DNA of 64,000 bases from positions 476,001 to 540,000 of the forward strand of contig JAOTOM010005106.1 in assembly GCA_034440615.1 (NCBI GenBank), in the 5' to 3' direction. The position numbers and the translations under genes are program-made. This DNA comes from Ashinkailepas kermadecensis. Taxonomy: Eukaryota > Arthropoda > Thecostraca > Neolepadidae. The notes under the pieces are model-generated. The model was not told where the DNA came from and searched no databases. It saw nothing but the letters and a program-made list of their open reading frames with translations. This document shows, piece by piece, positions 48,986-59,924 of this stretch (its first letter is position 1; every line of letters begins with the position of its first letter).

Positions 48986-49924
48986 CGATGACGGCTCCGT
49001 CAGCAGAGCAGATGTCGGTGGAGACCACAGTATCATTAATGTAGTATAATGGCCCAGCTCAATAGCTGGCACGCTACTCAATGCGCGGGGAATGCCCTTA
49101 TGTGAGTATTCTGCGATCTGGCGCCGACGCACCATTGACGCCACAGTTTTCATAACAGCTGGCGCAGCCATTGTGATCCAATTTCAACACTTTTATCATT
49201 GGCAACGTTCCAGTATCAAAGTGAGATATCGCCATCATTTGCTACGCCTCCTTGGACAAAAATTCCCGTTGGGGGACTGGCTATGCGACATGGTCGGTGT
49301 CAGCACGTCAGTACGGAAGTTTCCCCGGCACGTTTCGGTAATCATGTGTTATCGCAGAGTAGTGGACTGTGCAGTGAGCAAAGGTGTGGCACAATCTGAC
49401 GATGCACCAGTGCAGTAGTACGCCGACACATCGGCACCGCTCCGCACCTGTGTGACGAGCTGGAAAACACATTCGCTGGCTCTACTTTGTATCATCGAAA
49501 ATGTAACATTCCGAGCAACGCGTTGGTGCACTTGTGTTCCTGCTACACTCGGCAATGCAGGATCTGTCTTTTTTTTTATCTACCATGCTTACCATGTAAT
49601 GATGTCTACTTACTGTGCGCACTGACTTAGTGTCAAGGAGAAATGAGAACCCCGGAGTGCATTCTCCGCATCTTTGCTACTATTTTAGCCTTCGAACCCA
49701 TTAATTAAACTCCTTAGTCCTATCATTCCAAAGCACGACGGCCATTGTGTACAGCTACCCTACTGTACGGTATTCGACTCCGAGTCGGCCCGGGTGCCCC
49801 TGTGTACCGCTATCCCACTGCAGAGGTATCTGACTCACTGAGTGACAACGCTCCACTAATAGCCACTAATAGACAACGCTCCACTAATACTAAATAAGCT
49901 CCACTAACATGGGATAATCAAGCG
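48986..49924. other. Unresolved region
   Basis: A 108-codon plus frame at 49092-49418 overlaps others and shows no domain. A short direct repeat (ACAACGCTCCACTAATA) occurs at about 49845-49890. Confidence 0.4.
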
Positions 49925-50195
49925 TGCCACTCGGCCGTCATGTCAGTCGGACGTCATGCTTGTCGGCCGCCATACCAGCCGGCCGGCATGCCAGTCGGTC
50001 GGCATGCCAGTCGGCCGTCATGCCAGTCGGACATCATGCCAGTCGGCAATCATGCCAATGGGCCGTCATGCCAGTCGGTCCTCATGCCAGTCGGCCGGCA
50101 TGCCAGTGGGCCGTCATGCCACTCGGTCCACATGCCAGCGGGCCGTCATGCCAGTCGGTCCACATGCCAGTCGGCCGTCATGCCAGTGGGCCGGG
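49925..50195 (+). repeat. 16-bp minisatellite, about 16 units
   Basis: GCCAGTCGGCCGTCAT repeats with variants (CCAGTCGGTCCACATG, CCAGTGGGCCGTCATG). It runs directly into the GC/AT mosaic at 50196. Confidence 0.93.
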
Positions 50196-50450
50196 CCGTC
50201 ACAGCCGCGCCGCGCCGCCATCACGCTAATTTATTCATATTCAATAATTCTAATTCGGTTTTTGTGGCGCGAGCGGGCGCCGGCGCTGCGTGCAACCAAT
50301 TATGGTATTTGTGGTCGGGTTTTGACACTGAAGAGCGAACAAAAAGCGTCGCTGGTCAAATATTTATAAAGCGGGGCCAGTCCGGTAGCGATTCACTGCG
50401 ACACGCCTATAATTTGGCGAATTAATCACTGATTGCCGACTAGCCAACCA
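50196..50450. promoter_or_regulatory. Candidate regulatory element with AT-rich homeodomain words in a CpG-rich context
   Basis: It contains GCTAATTTATTCATATTC, CAATAATTCTAATTCGG, ACCAATTATGG, TATTTATAAAGCGGGG (TATA-like) and GAATTAATCACTGATTG within CpG-rich sequence. It is not repeated elsewhere in the window. It resembles the elements at 9.05, 23.0 and 40.3 kb. Function is inferred from word content only. Confidence 0.35.
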
Positions 50451-50968
50451 CCACAGAGCACAACTTTGTCATGTGACTGTTTGTCGCCGTATTGCATGTC
50501 GTTGCTCAGGTTTTGTATTGTATTCATCGCGCGGCACGGTTATGCTTAGTGCGCTGCATCCATAGCTGAATTATTGCCAACAAACTAGGACCTAAAATTA
50601 CGCAAATATGATTCAAATGGAGAGCAATCCGGTGTTGTCAGTACAAAAGTTGGTGATATAGCTGTAAGAGATGTACTAGATTCCCTGCCCACGATGTTAT
50701 CGCTATTTATAGTATCGCTAATCAACGTTAGTGCTACTTCAAATCATTGTTTAAATCAAATACTGGCTGAATTTTCTCACTTCAGCAGTTAACATTTCAG
50801 GAGAAAAGAATAGCCATAGCGTTCCGGCGGGTAACACAGCGTTCTGGATGTTAAATTACATCACTCAACTGCTTCTGTTGCTGCAGCATTAAGTTTTAAT
50901 GTTTGCTAGGCTGCATGTTTGCATGCTTGTTTATTGATGTGCTGGGCAAACACCCTTACACGCGCAAG
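50451..50968. other. Unannotated sequence
   Basis: No gene or repeat that I can support. Confidence 0.5.
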
Positions 50969-51290
50969 CTTTCTGTATGAAGTATATGTGGGCACGAGCG
51001 CAGATATGGACAGGGTGGTCCCTTTCTGTATGAAGTATATGTGGGCACGAGCGCAGATATGGACAGGGTTGTCCATTTCGGTATGAAGTATATGTGGGCA
51101 CGAGTGCAGATATGGGCGGGGTTGTCCTTTTCTGTATGAAGTATATGTGGGCACGAGTGCAGATATGGACAGGGTTGTCCCTTTCTGTATGAAATATATG
51201 TGGGCACGAGTGCAAATATGGACAGGGTGGTCCCTTTATGTATGAAGTATATGTGGGCACGAGCGCAGATATGGACAGGGTTGTCCCTTT
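50969..51290 (+). repeat. 53-bp minisatellite, six units
   Basis: The unit is TTTCTGTATGAAGTATATGT + GGGCACGAGCGCAGATATGG + ACAGGGTTGTCCC. All minus-strand frames are open for this reason. Confidence 0.95.
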
Positions 51291-51544
51291 ATTGGAGCGC
51301 CGCCTGGCGAATCTAACGGGAAGGGCGTGGAATACATATTCATCCCTAACGTCTCAAGAACATTAAAGTCACGGGAAATTCACAGAACTGTTGCAATGCC
51401 AAATTGATGTATTTGCTTCGCATTGGGCGCTGGGCCAAGTAAGCTCGATTTGATGGCAAGATCCATTTGCGTTAACAAATTGTGCCTTTGTCTGGAAATT
51501 TTCCACGTTGACGGTTGCAAAAGGATAACCGGACAACTTAATGC

Positions 51545-51895
51545 AAACCAAATGTGCGTATGGCAGATGTAAGTGCGCAAATGTGCGTAGGCAAATGTAC
51601 GCAAGCGCATATGTACGTATGACAAATGTACGTAAGCAAAATATGCATATGCGAAAATGTACGTGAGCGCAAATGTACGTCAACGCAAAAGTATGTAGGC
51701 GCAAATGTACATAAACGCAAAGGTACGCAAGCGCAGAAGTACGTGAGCGCAGGAATACGTATGTGCAAATGTACGTAAACGCAAAGGTATGTAAGAGCAA
51801 ATGTACGTATGAGCTAATGTACCTACATTTGTGCATGTGTGCATTTCCTCTTACGTACATTTGCCATGCATATATTTGTCGTATGTACTTTTGTG
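51545..51895 (+). repeat. Degenerate short tandem repeat (CAAATGTACGTAAGCG-like)
   Basis: CAAATGTACGT and variants recur every 12-18 bases, first in plus orientation and then (51815-51890) as the reverse complement TACGTACATTTG. Confidence 0.8.
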
Positions 51896-51904
51896 CTCAG
51901 GCAC

Positions 51905-54395
51905 ATCGCGCGCGGGGTTCGGAAAAATTGTGCCAGGTACCATAAAAATCCCGCTAGGTCCCCCAATTCGCAACGGAGCCCTTAAAAATAACAATAGGGG
52001 CCAAAAAAAAGTCGCGCAGGGGCCTCTGAAAATGACGATATGGGCCGCCAAAATCGCACCAAGGTCCCTGAAAATAACATTGGGGTAAAGATCATTCCAG
52101 GCCCATAAACATGACGCTGGGGGCTCCAAAATGTGGCACCGGGGCCCATGAAAATACCGCTGGGGCACCCAAAAAGTCGCGCCGGGCCCCAGAAAAGTCG
52201 CCTGTGGCCGCCAGAAATCATGCTGGGCCTCAAAAGATCGGGTCGGACACCTGGAAATCACGCTGGGGTCCCAAGAAGTCTTACCGGGGCCCCTGAAAAG
52301 GACGCTGGGGCCCCCCAAAAAACGGGCCGGGCCCCTGAAAATTACGATGGGACCCAAAAGATTTGGCCGGATGCCCTGAAAATCGCGCTGGGACCCTTAA
52401 AAAGTAGGACCGGGGCATCTGAAAATTACGCTGGGGCCTCAAAAGTTCGCACCTGGGCCCCTGAAGATCACGCTGGAGAGCCAAAAAAGTCCTGCCAGGG
52501 TCCTTGAAGATCACAATGAGGCCCCATAAAGACGGGGTGGACCACTGAAAATCACACTGGGGCCAAAAGATCGGGTCGATGCCCCTGCAAATCGCGTTGT
52601 GGTTCCCAAAAAGTCGAAAAAGCCACCAGAAAGTCGGTCCCTGAAAATCACGCTGGTGGCCTCAAAAGTTCGCGCCTGGGCCCCCCAAAATCACGCTGGA
52701 GGCCCCAAAAATGTGCTGGAGTTCTTGAAAATCACAACGGGAACCCCAAAAGGTCGGGCCGGGGAATTCACGATGAGCCTGGGGTATCAAAAAGTCGCGC
52801 CTAGGCTCTTGAAAATCACGCTCGGGGCTCGGCAAGTCACATCGGGGTCTCAAAAGACTCATCGGGACCATACAAAAATGAAGCCGGGGCAACGAAAAAA
52901 TAGTCCGGACAGGGAAAATCACTCTGGGGTCTCAACAATCGCTCCAAAAGCCCCCAAAACGTGTTCGGCTCCCAAAACGTGTCGAGGCCACTAAAACTCA
53001 CGCTATGGATCCAAACAAATGACGACGGGACCAAAACATTCGTACTTAGACTCAAACAAGTCACGTCGCTGCCCTTGAAAATCACACTGGGGGTCTAAAA
53101 AGTTGCCCTGTAGCCCTATAATTCGCAGCTAGCTTTCCAAAATTCAATGTCTACCCGGAATGTCACCTGCAGCCACAAATATTGCATCAAAGACCCACAA
53201 AAACGCGTTTGGCCCCGGAAAAGAAGAGTGGTGGGGCACCGAAAAAATGCACCGGGAGCCCGAATAATTGTACCGGGACCAAAAAATATTGCGTAGGGGG
53301 CTTACAAAAAATAGAACACGAGACGAAAAATATCACAAAGAGCCTCTGTCGAATCGACCTGAGCGCCGGAAACTTCAGAACACGTCCCGAGAGAAGGTCT
53401 TCCGAAGAGCCTTTCTACTCTGAAGGGTGCCATCGGTTGAAGAAACTCGTTGAGCAGCCACAGCGGCGTACCAGAGGTAAATCCCCCCTTCTTGAAAGGG
53501 GTGAGCTCAAAAGAATCCCGCCGGGTTCCCAAAATCGTTCTGGGCATAAATTCGAGTCGGGGCCTCCAGAATTCGCGTAGGGGCTCTAAATAAGTACAGT
53601 GGGCACCAACAAAAATAAACTCGCACCGGGCCCCGCCAAAATCGCGCTGGGGCCCAGCACAACGCGCCCCGCGAACTCACGCCGATCCCCCAAATATCGC
53701 GCTCGGGGCATCAAAAATGTCCCTCAGTGCTCCCAAAATCTGGCGCCCATGGCCCCAAATAAGCAAAGCATGTCGCTACAAATCTCATCGGGACCCGACA
53801 AAAATCAAGCCGGTGCTCTCCAAAAAGGAGACATTCCGAAAAATAAATGTCCGCGCAAAGGAAATAGCCCACAGCCCCGAAAACGAGACGTACCGGAGCT
53901 CGAAAATCGCGGCGGGACACAAAAATATGGCGCCGGGGACTTGACAAATTAGGACGGGGCTCGGACTTTAAAAATTTAGAAGTCGCCAAAACTTGAGTGG
54001 AGCCCAGAAAACATGCATTGGGTCGCCTCGGAATCACGCGCCTGGGCCCGAAAAGTCGCGCAGGGATCCGGAGAAATTGTACCGGAGCCCCCAAAATCAT
54101 ACTAGGATCGCACAAATGTACGTCAATATCCCCAAATAAATACACCAGCATGTTAAGAGCATAACGGGTGGCCGACAAAGTGGCAGGGCCTTAAACATGC
54201 GCTGCAGCTCTAAACAAACACACCGGGAGCTCCAAGAAAACACAACGGAGGCCCTCAAAGCACACCGGGGTCTTGAGACCGCATGAGAGCCTCAAACACT
54301 GGCTAGGGCCCTCAAAAAGCGACATGGTCCTAAAAGGGGAACAAAAAGGCCGGGCACTAAATAAACATATCAGTCTTCGAAAACGCGCTAGTAAC
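51905..54395 (-). mobile_element. Unclassified GC-rich dispersed repeat, copy D, inverted
   Basis: It shows A runs alternating with GGGGCCCC-like blocks about every 28-30 bases, the reverse complement of copies B and C. Diagnostic blocks are in inverse order: GTACCAGAGGTAAATCCCCC (53468), the block GATTTTAGAAGT-like near 53970, and TACACCAGCATGTTAAG near 54140. No conserved frame. Confidence 0.72.
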
Positions 54396-57300
54396 TCAAA
54401 ATGAGAAGAGTCGAGTTGAGAGGTTCAAACCTGTCGAGAACAAGTTTGAATAGCTGAAATTCATCACAAATAACAATCACGTAAGCACTCGGTACCAGAA
54501 TTGTCTCATAGATAAAAAGATATACTGCATAAATATACAGTATACAGCATAAACAAAGAAAATATAATGCATTTATATGGGGAGCGCCAAAACCAGCGCC
54601 GTAAGTAGAGGACCCCACGAGGTTGATGTGGGAGCGGGGTCTTACTTAGGTCTCACGCTGAAGGTCTCGGCTAATATGCTAACGGTACCCCCCCACCCCA
54701 AGTCAAGTTACATTCCCATTGTTCGAGCATTACCGGGGTGCGGTGGGGAACTCTGAAAGTTGGATTTGACACCCATTGACATCAATGGTAGTTCCATCAC
54801 CCAATAAAGGATCCAGGGAAGAGGGGAATTTCCGGAATTGGGGCGAGGAGCGGTACCCCCCCTCCCCTCTCCGCCATCTATGTCGGATAAAGATAGAGTT
54901 CGCGATCTTCCGTCAGTCTCGAAACCCGCTAAATTTCCAGCTGCTCACTGCAGCTGAGCTTCGTGTAAAAGCGAATCAAGTTCAACCTTTTTTTCACTGG
55001 AGCTGCTCTCCATCAAAGTTCCTACAACCTAGAACCTGTGTTATCACAAATGATGTATTTACCACGATTGTTGACAATCAACAGTCTTCATGAAATACAA
55101 ACGATGTAATCACACACATTTGTGCATAGTTTGTGATTAACAAACGACGCTCTCTGGATTTTGCAGTCTTGTCAACTCGTGATGTTAGTGAAATGTCATC
55201 TTTACAGATAACAATACAAACGTTGTTTTCACACCGAATTCGGTGTCAATATACGGTTTGTGACTTTAGTGAAATTAGCCTCCGATGAGTCTCGTTTGAC
55301 GTATGACACTACCAACGGATGCCAAGCTGCACCGTCACGCAGATGACAAACGAGACAAATTTCATTCAGCGTTAACTCGGCGCACTCGTGGCTTCTTAAC
55401 ACGCGCAATGGAGGGAGGGGGGGAATCCGCCCACCCCTGCGGTTTTTCGTAGATAACTCCAGATTTTACCGGTCGATATACGCCATTTTTGGCGTACCTG
55501 CTTAGAAGTGTTCGCCGCGTCGTTTAAAGCAAAAACGGAAATCGGTGTTTTTTCTCGAGTTAGTTAAAGTCAAAACATTTCGTAGCGCCAGATCACAAAA
55601 ATCGGCGCTGATGCGCTTCCCGTATATTGGCAAAAGGGAAGTGTTCTTGGCAACACTAGCAACTTGTTTGATGTATATTGTTATGCTATATAGTTTCAAG
55701 ATCATGTTAGGTCACCGAGGTCAAGTCAGGTCAAGTTCATGACAGGTTAATGGAACCAAACTTGGTCCACTGGAATGTTGTCATAAATGCAAATGACTGT
55801 CATGCGATTGATGTCGCTTTGCATGTTACTCCCTACACATTCTGAAAACTACTATTTGCCATTGTGTACCTAAGCGTTTCCATGTACTTCATTCCTTTCT
55901 TCGCGAAGCCGATCGCGCCGAGCTGCCCGACGGAGCAGTCGGGCCGGCGGCCCGGCTCCGGTAACTGGAACTGGTAACTGACCTGATAAAGTGCTGCTAT
56001 ATAGGTGACCTGAGGTCAAATGCCGGGTCTAGCACCCGTATTGCATCATTAGTAATGTCCAAAACATCATTGATGCCCATTTTGAAGCACTTAAACACAA
56101 TCACAGCGATCCATAGCAATGACAAGCGAAGCACGCAAAACAAGAACATTTAGACATGTGTGACCTCATTTTACCTTGAAGATATTGACCTAAGGTCATG
56201 AAATTTGCACACAATAAGAGTTCACTACCGTACCGTACCTGTCCACCCTGCGAATTTCGTTACTCCAAGTTTAATAGGAGCCGAGATCTTAGGGGGGGGG
56301 GCGTTCCTTTCCAACGTATGCGTGCTTCCCTGGGCGAGTGGCGCCTACGTTGCCACTAGCACTACGCACTAGTCAGCTCTTGCCATCTGCCGGTAGGTTT
56401 CTGAAGCATTCGTAACCCGAATTCCCGTGAACCTCCCACAGCTCCGCAGGCTCCACGAAGTGCCCCAAACACTGTCAACGTACCCCCAGTGAATAGCGTT
56501 TCACCTTCAGGCGCAACACCAGGTTCTTTGAGGGTGGGATGAAGCATGATCACATCACAGGGGGTCCAAATATAACTGGAACCCAAATGATACATGCATA
56601 TGCAAAAGCAGATACTCAAAGGGCATCAAGAGCCTTGTAGTTTCAAAAGGCTTCCGAAGGCACCTGCAACGACTCGCTTTCTTCCTTCCCTTTTCATGGT
56701 GGGGCTTTCAATTTGCTGCGGGGGTGGGGGCGAGAGTTCGGTTACATTTTTTGGGTACGGCTATGCTGATCTTCACATAATAGACATTTCGACTCATGGA
56801 TTGTGACTGTCTGTTTTCGAACAGTGACATAATGTGGCAGCGTTACACAGACACTGGCCGATGTGCGACGTCAAGCACGCCGCGTCCCACACGCTACTCT
56901 TCCTGATGCGCCATCAGGTCGGCTGCATGGCGGAAATTAGCAATGGCACGCGATGCGATGAGCGAGACAAACTATCTCGACCTCGCACCCAACACGTCAC
57001 GGGTGCCGTGTGAAAACACACAAACAATGAGTTAATGTTTATGCTGATCGTGGAAAGGTCCTTCGAAAACATGCGAACACTGGCGATTCACGAACAAACT
57101 TCACGATAGGCATCACAATGCGCTTACCCGATCAGGCATACTCGACTAGACTTCCTGTTCGCGAGCTTAATGTCATCCATAAATATTTGCAACAAACAAG
57201 CACATCAATCAAGGTGTGCTGTTTAATCTCGGGACGGACCACCAAGAACGGACATATGAGAACGTCAACCAGCCAGTAGCGGTCCCACATACCAGTGGAA

Positions 57301-57411
57301 GTGTCGCAATACCTGACTTGCTGACGCCGTAATGTCTTGTTCATGACAGGACCGATTCGTCCCCAAGCCATGCCTACACAAAAAGGTGAAGAAAAAACGG
57401 TGCCCATCGGC
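54396..57411. other. Intergenic sequence downstream of XRCC6 with repeat scraps
   Basis: 54600-54690 has CGTAAGTAGAGGACCCC-like words related to the blocks near 1262 and 16750. At 55960-56290 TGACCTGAGGTCAAATG and TGACCTCATTTTACCTTGAAG recall part of the MITE family. No supported gene. Confidence 0.45.
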
Positions 57412-57449
57412 AGATATCGATCAGATATCGATCAGATATCGATCAGACT
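57412..57449. repeat. 11-bp tandem repeat (ATCAGATATCG), three units
   Basis: Three near-perfect units just 35 bases beyond the XRCC6 stop codon, within the presumed 3' UTR. Confidence 0.9.
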
Positions 57450-57483
57450 GTGATGTCCGACTCCGCAACAGCCCGCAAGGCAC

Positions 57484-57606
57484 TCATTGCTTCTGCTCAA
57501 AATGACTGTAGATCTCCTGCACCAGGTCCGCCTTCTTTTTGCCGCCAACAACCACGCCCACCGACTGCAGAAACTGTTTCAGAATGGGAACGGTCGCCAT
57601 GTGTAC
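57484..57606 (-). CDS. XRCC6: Ku70 (XRCC6), last coding exon: SAP domain
   Basis: The minus-strand exon starts after GGTCTGGCAG at phase 0 and codes for 40 residues (VHMATVPILKQFLQSVGVVV, then GGKKKADLVQEIYSHFEQKQ) to a TGA at 57484-57486. This matches the SAP domain that ends animal Ku70: TVP-x-L-K-x-F, a helix, the Gly-Lys-Lys turn and a second helix ending EALxxHF-like. SAP binds DNA weakly and helps hold Ku on DNA ends. Length and position of the stop fit the family. No AATAAA is obvious in the next 400 bases. The acceptor and the first 30 or so coding bases are repeated in the array at 57607-57990, so splice-site choice is ambiguous from sequence alone. The frame-consistent acceptor is the one given. 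Confidence 0.93.
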   Translation of the reverse strand, partial: VHMATVPILKQFLQSVGVVVGGKKKADLVQEIYSHFEQKQ

Positions 57607-57990
57607 CTGCCAGACCAGGGACCGTATCAGAACACAGGTCACTCAGAACGGTAACGGTCGCCATGGGTATGTGTATCTGCCCGACGAGGGACCACATCAG
57701 AACACAGGTCACTCAGAACGGCAACGGCCACCATGTGTACCTGCCAGACCAGGGACCGTATCAGAACACAGGTCACTCAGAACGGTAACGGTCACCATGT
57801 GTACCTGCCAGACCAGGGACCGTATCAGAACACAGGTCACTCAGAACGGCAACGGTCACCATGTGTACCTGCCAGACCAGGGACCACATCAGAACACAGG
57901 TCACTCAGAACGGCAACGGTCACCATGTGTACCTGCCAGACCAGGGACCGTATCCGAACACAGATCACTCAGAACGGCTATCCTGCCGCA
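57607..57990 (-). repeat. 64-bp minisatellite made of the last exon's 3' splice site
   Basis: Read on minus, each unit contains GATACGGTCCCTGGTCTGGC AG|GTACACATGG and then GACCGTT. This is the true splice acceptor and first coding bases of the XRCC6 terminal exon. Acceptor-like copies lie near 57675, 57740, 57804, 57868 and 57932 as well as the true one at 57607. The unit length of 64 shifts the frame if an upstream copy is used without further splicing. Confidence 0.92.
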
Positions 57991-58227
57991 TGCATCTACC
58001 CCTGGTAACCGGATCAGAACAGAGGCTCAAGAGAGGTAACACTATCGCACACAACTACGCCTGCTTCTCACTGATCGGCTCGCGTGTCTCACACGGACAC
58101 GACGAACACGCTCCACCACAGCCGCTCTCACCAGCCCGACCGGCGGATCAAGTAGCGCCGGACACTGCCACCACCACTGCCAACAGCGTCGCCCCACACG
58201 GCGCCGGTCGGTCAGCTGACCGCTCAC

Positions 58228-58397
58228 CTTCCTGTCCCGCGCCAGGGACGACATGTCGACCGAGTCCGGGTCCAACTTGAGCCGTTTGGGCGCCGGCGTC
58301 GCGCCACCAGCCGGGTCGTACCCGGCCGGGAACACCAGCTCCCTGAAGGCGTCGATCAGGCTGCCGGCCTTCTTCTGGATTCGCTCCACGTTCGGCG
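58228..58397 (-). CDS. XRCC6: Ku70 (XRCC6), penultimate exon: end of core and linker
   Basis: A 170-base exon between TGTCAG and AAG|GTGAGC. It enters with two bases that complete Ala and leaves at phase 0. The translation has VERIQKKAGSLIDAFRELVF, the conserved helix after the Ku core, then PAGYDP, a Gly/Ala/Pro stretch, the basic PKRLKLD (nuclear-localisation-like, at the place of the Ku70 NLS) and SLARDRK before the SAP exon. The segment matches the linker between the DNA-encircling core and the SAP domain. It is shorter than the vertebrate linker. Confidence 0.93.
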
Positions 58398-58811
58398 CTG
58401 ACACGACAAAGACACGCTAACAGTCCCTGGTCCATAGAGCGCCCCGTTTACGAATTAACTTGAAGATACTCGTAAGCTGGGCACACTCATCACACAGTGG
58501 CCTTGGAAGCTATGCGTGAGAGACGCATGTCCGTTTCCTCAGCCGATGCTGATGTGGCGCAAGTCAGAAACCGTGCTGCAGAGCACGGCTCGACTCACAC
58601 AGGGACTATATCAACATAATGCTTACTTTCTGATCCAAAAATGAACAAAATGGAGTACTCGGAGAGCATACAATGTACCGTTTGACGAGGCGTCCATTGA
58701 CGGCATAGGGAATGGCGACCATGCGGCCATACGATGCAGTGTGTTGTGGCTCGGTGTAGGCAGTGACTCCGCTGAACCGGGACCACCAACGCGCTCCGTC
58801 AGCCGGCTCAC

Positions 58812-59012
58812 CTGTGTGATCTATAAACTCGTCTGGCTGGTCACGCTTGAGGGCGAGCGCCTCGATGTTGCGCCAGTGTTTCTGCAGGTCGGGGTTCTCG
58901 ATCCGGTCCGGAGAGTAGGTGAAGCGCAGCCTGAGGACAATGGCGCGCGCCGCGGCGACTTGTTCGTCGCTGGCCTGCTGCGGATCCGGTAGCGACAACT
59001 GGCGTATGTCGT
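58812..59012 (-). CDS. XRCC6: Ku70 (XRCC6), exon for C-terminal arm of the Ku core
   Basis: A 201-base exon between GTTTTGTTTCAG and ACAG|GTGAGC, phase 1 to phase 1. The first two bases complete Asp. Residues QLSLPDPQQASDEQVAAARA are followed by IVLRLRFTYSPDRIENPDLQ and KHWRNIEALALKRDQP. The FTY...ENP.LQ.H.RN.EALAL pattern is diagnostic of Ku70. This region forms the arm that wraps its partner Ku80. The frame is intact. Confidence 0.95.
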
Positions 59013-59924
59013 CTGAAACAAAACCGGCCTGCCTCAAGAGGAGTCACCTGGACACACATTCTGAACAACCCAGACCGGATAGCCACGCAGTGGCCAGTTT
59101 CCAGTCTATTAGGATGCGCATGCGCGACGGGTGGATTCCTCTCCCGAGATGTGACAAACTTATCTTCTCATTGTTTTCTCAGGTAAACGCGCGCCAGGTC
59201 CGTCATACCTCATCCAATTCCAAGAAGTAGCTCCGTGACAGTGACTGCGAGTATCTCACGTGCGCTTTGGATTATCGTAGTTAGTTTATTATATATGAAA
59301 TGAGTTAAGCCTAGTATTTCTGAACCTGTCGATATTCCCCCCGGTCCACCTTACGACTTAGTGATGCGGGATGCCTGGGGCACCGTTGTGGGGTCCGGTG
59401 CGCGTAGAGTAGAAGAGCAACTGTAGGAGTTTGTGTTGAGATGCTCGATGCGGGCTGTCTGTGATTCGGGTTCGGGAGATGCTCCGCCTTCAAGCGGCAC
59501 AGAAACCTGTTGCCGTAGCAGGACACCACACATCCGCAGAATCATACGGGCCAGGCGATACCCCACACGCCCGGGAAAAACTCACGACACTGACGGTGCC
59601 CCATTCTTCACCCTAGCCTCTAGGCCAGACAAACCCTGACACATATGGGAACTGACGTCCCCATATTGGACGTCCTCATCTTGGTCCCCAAGGACCCATA
59701 TATCCCAGGGGAACACACTGGGCCTTACCCGCATCTCCGAAATACTAGGACAAACAACCACCGCGCGGAGACACTTCCAACAAAACAATGAGACCAATCG
59801 CTGTCATTACCACTACAACCATGTAGCTGACAGGTTGACCACTACTGTTGAACACTACTTAACTAACCACTGCAGCCCTCCACCAGTGCCAGCAGTGTGA
59901 GCGGTGCCACTGGCGTGACATAGT
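59013..59924 (-). other. XRCC6 intron, non-array part
   Basis: Unique intronic sequence with no supported gene. Open frames at 59311-59797 on both strands have no domain. The segment 59640-59800 (ACGTCCTCATCTTGGTCCCC) could be an old retroelement tail but is not recognisable. Confidence 0.5.

Noticed and set aside
44840..48991. CRISPR-like array of 31-32 bp repeats
   Set aside because: Units are contiguous with no spacers, there are no cas genes, and the genome is eukaryotic. It is a minisatellite.
49092..49418. 108-codon ORF with a hydrophobic stretch
   Set aside because: Competing frames are open in the same place and the composition gives no family. Kept only as an unresolved region.
55680..56220. 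Nuclear-receptor elements (repeated AGGTCA words)
   Set aside because: The words also occur within the MITE family and in the AGGTC simple repeats in the XRCC6 intron, so they are probably repeat-derived.
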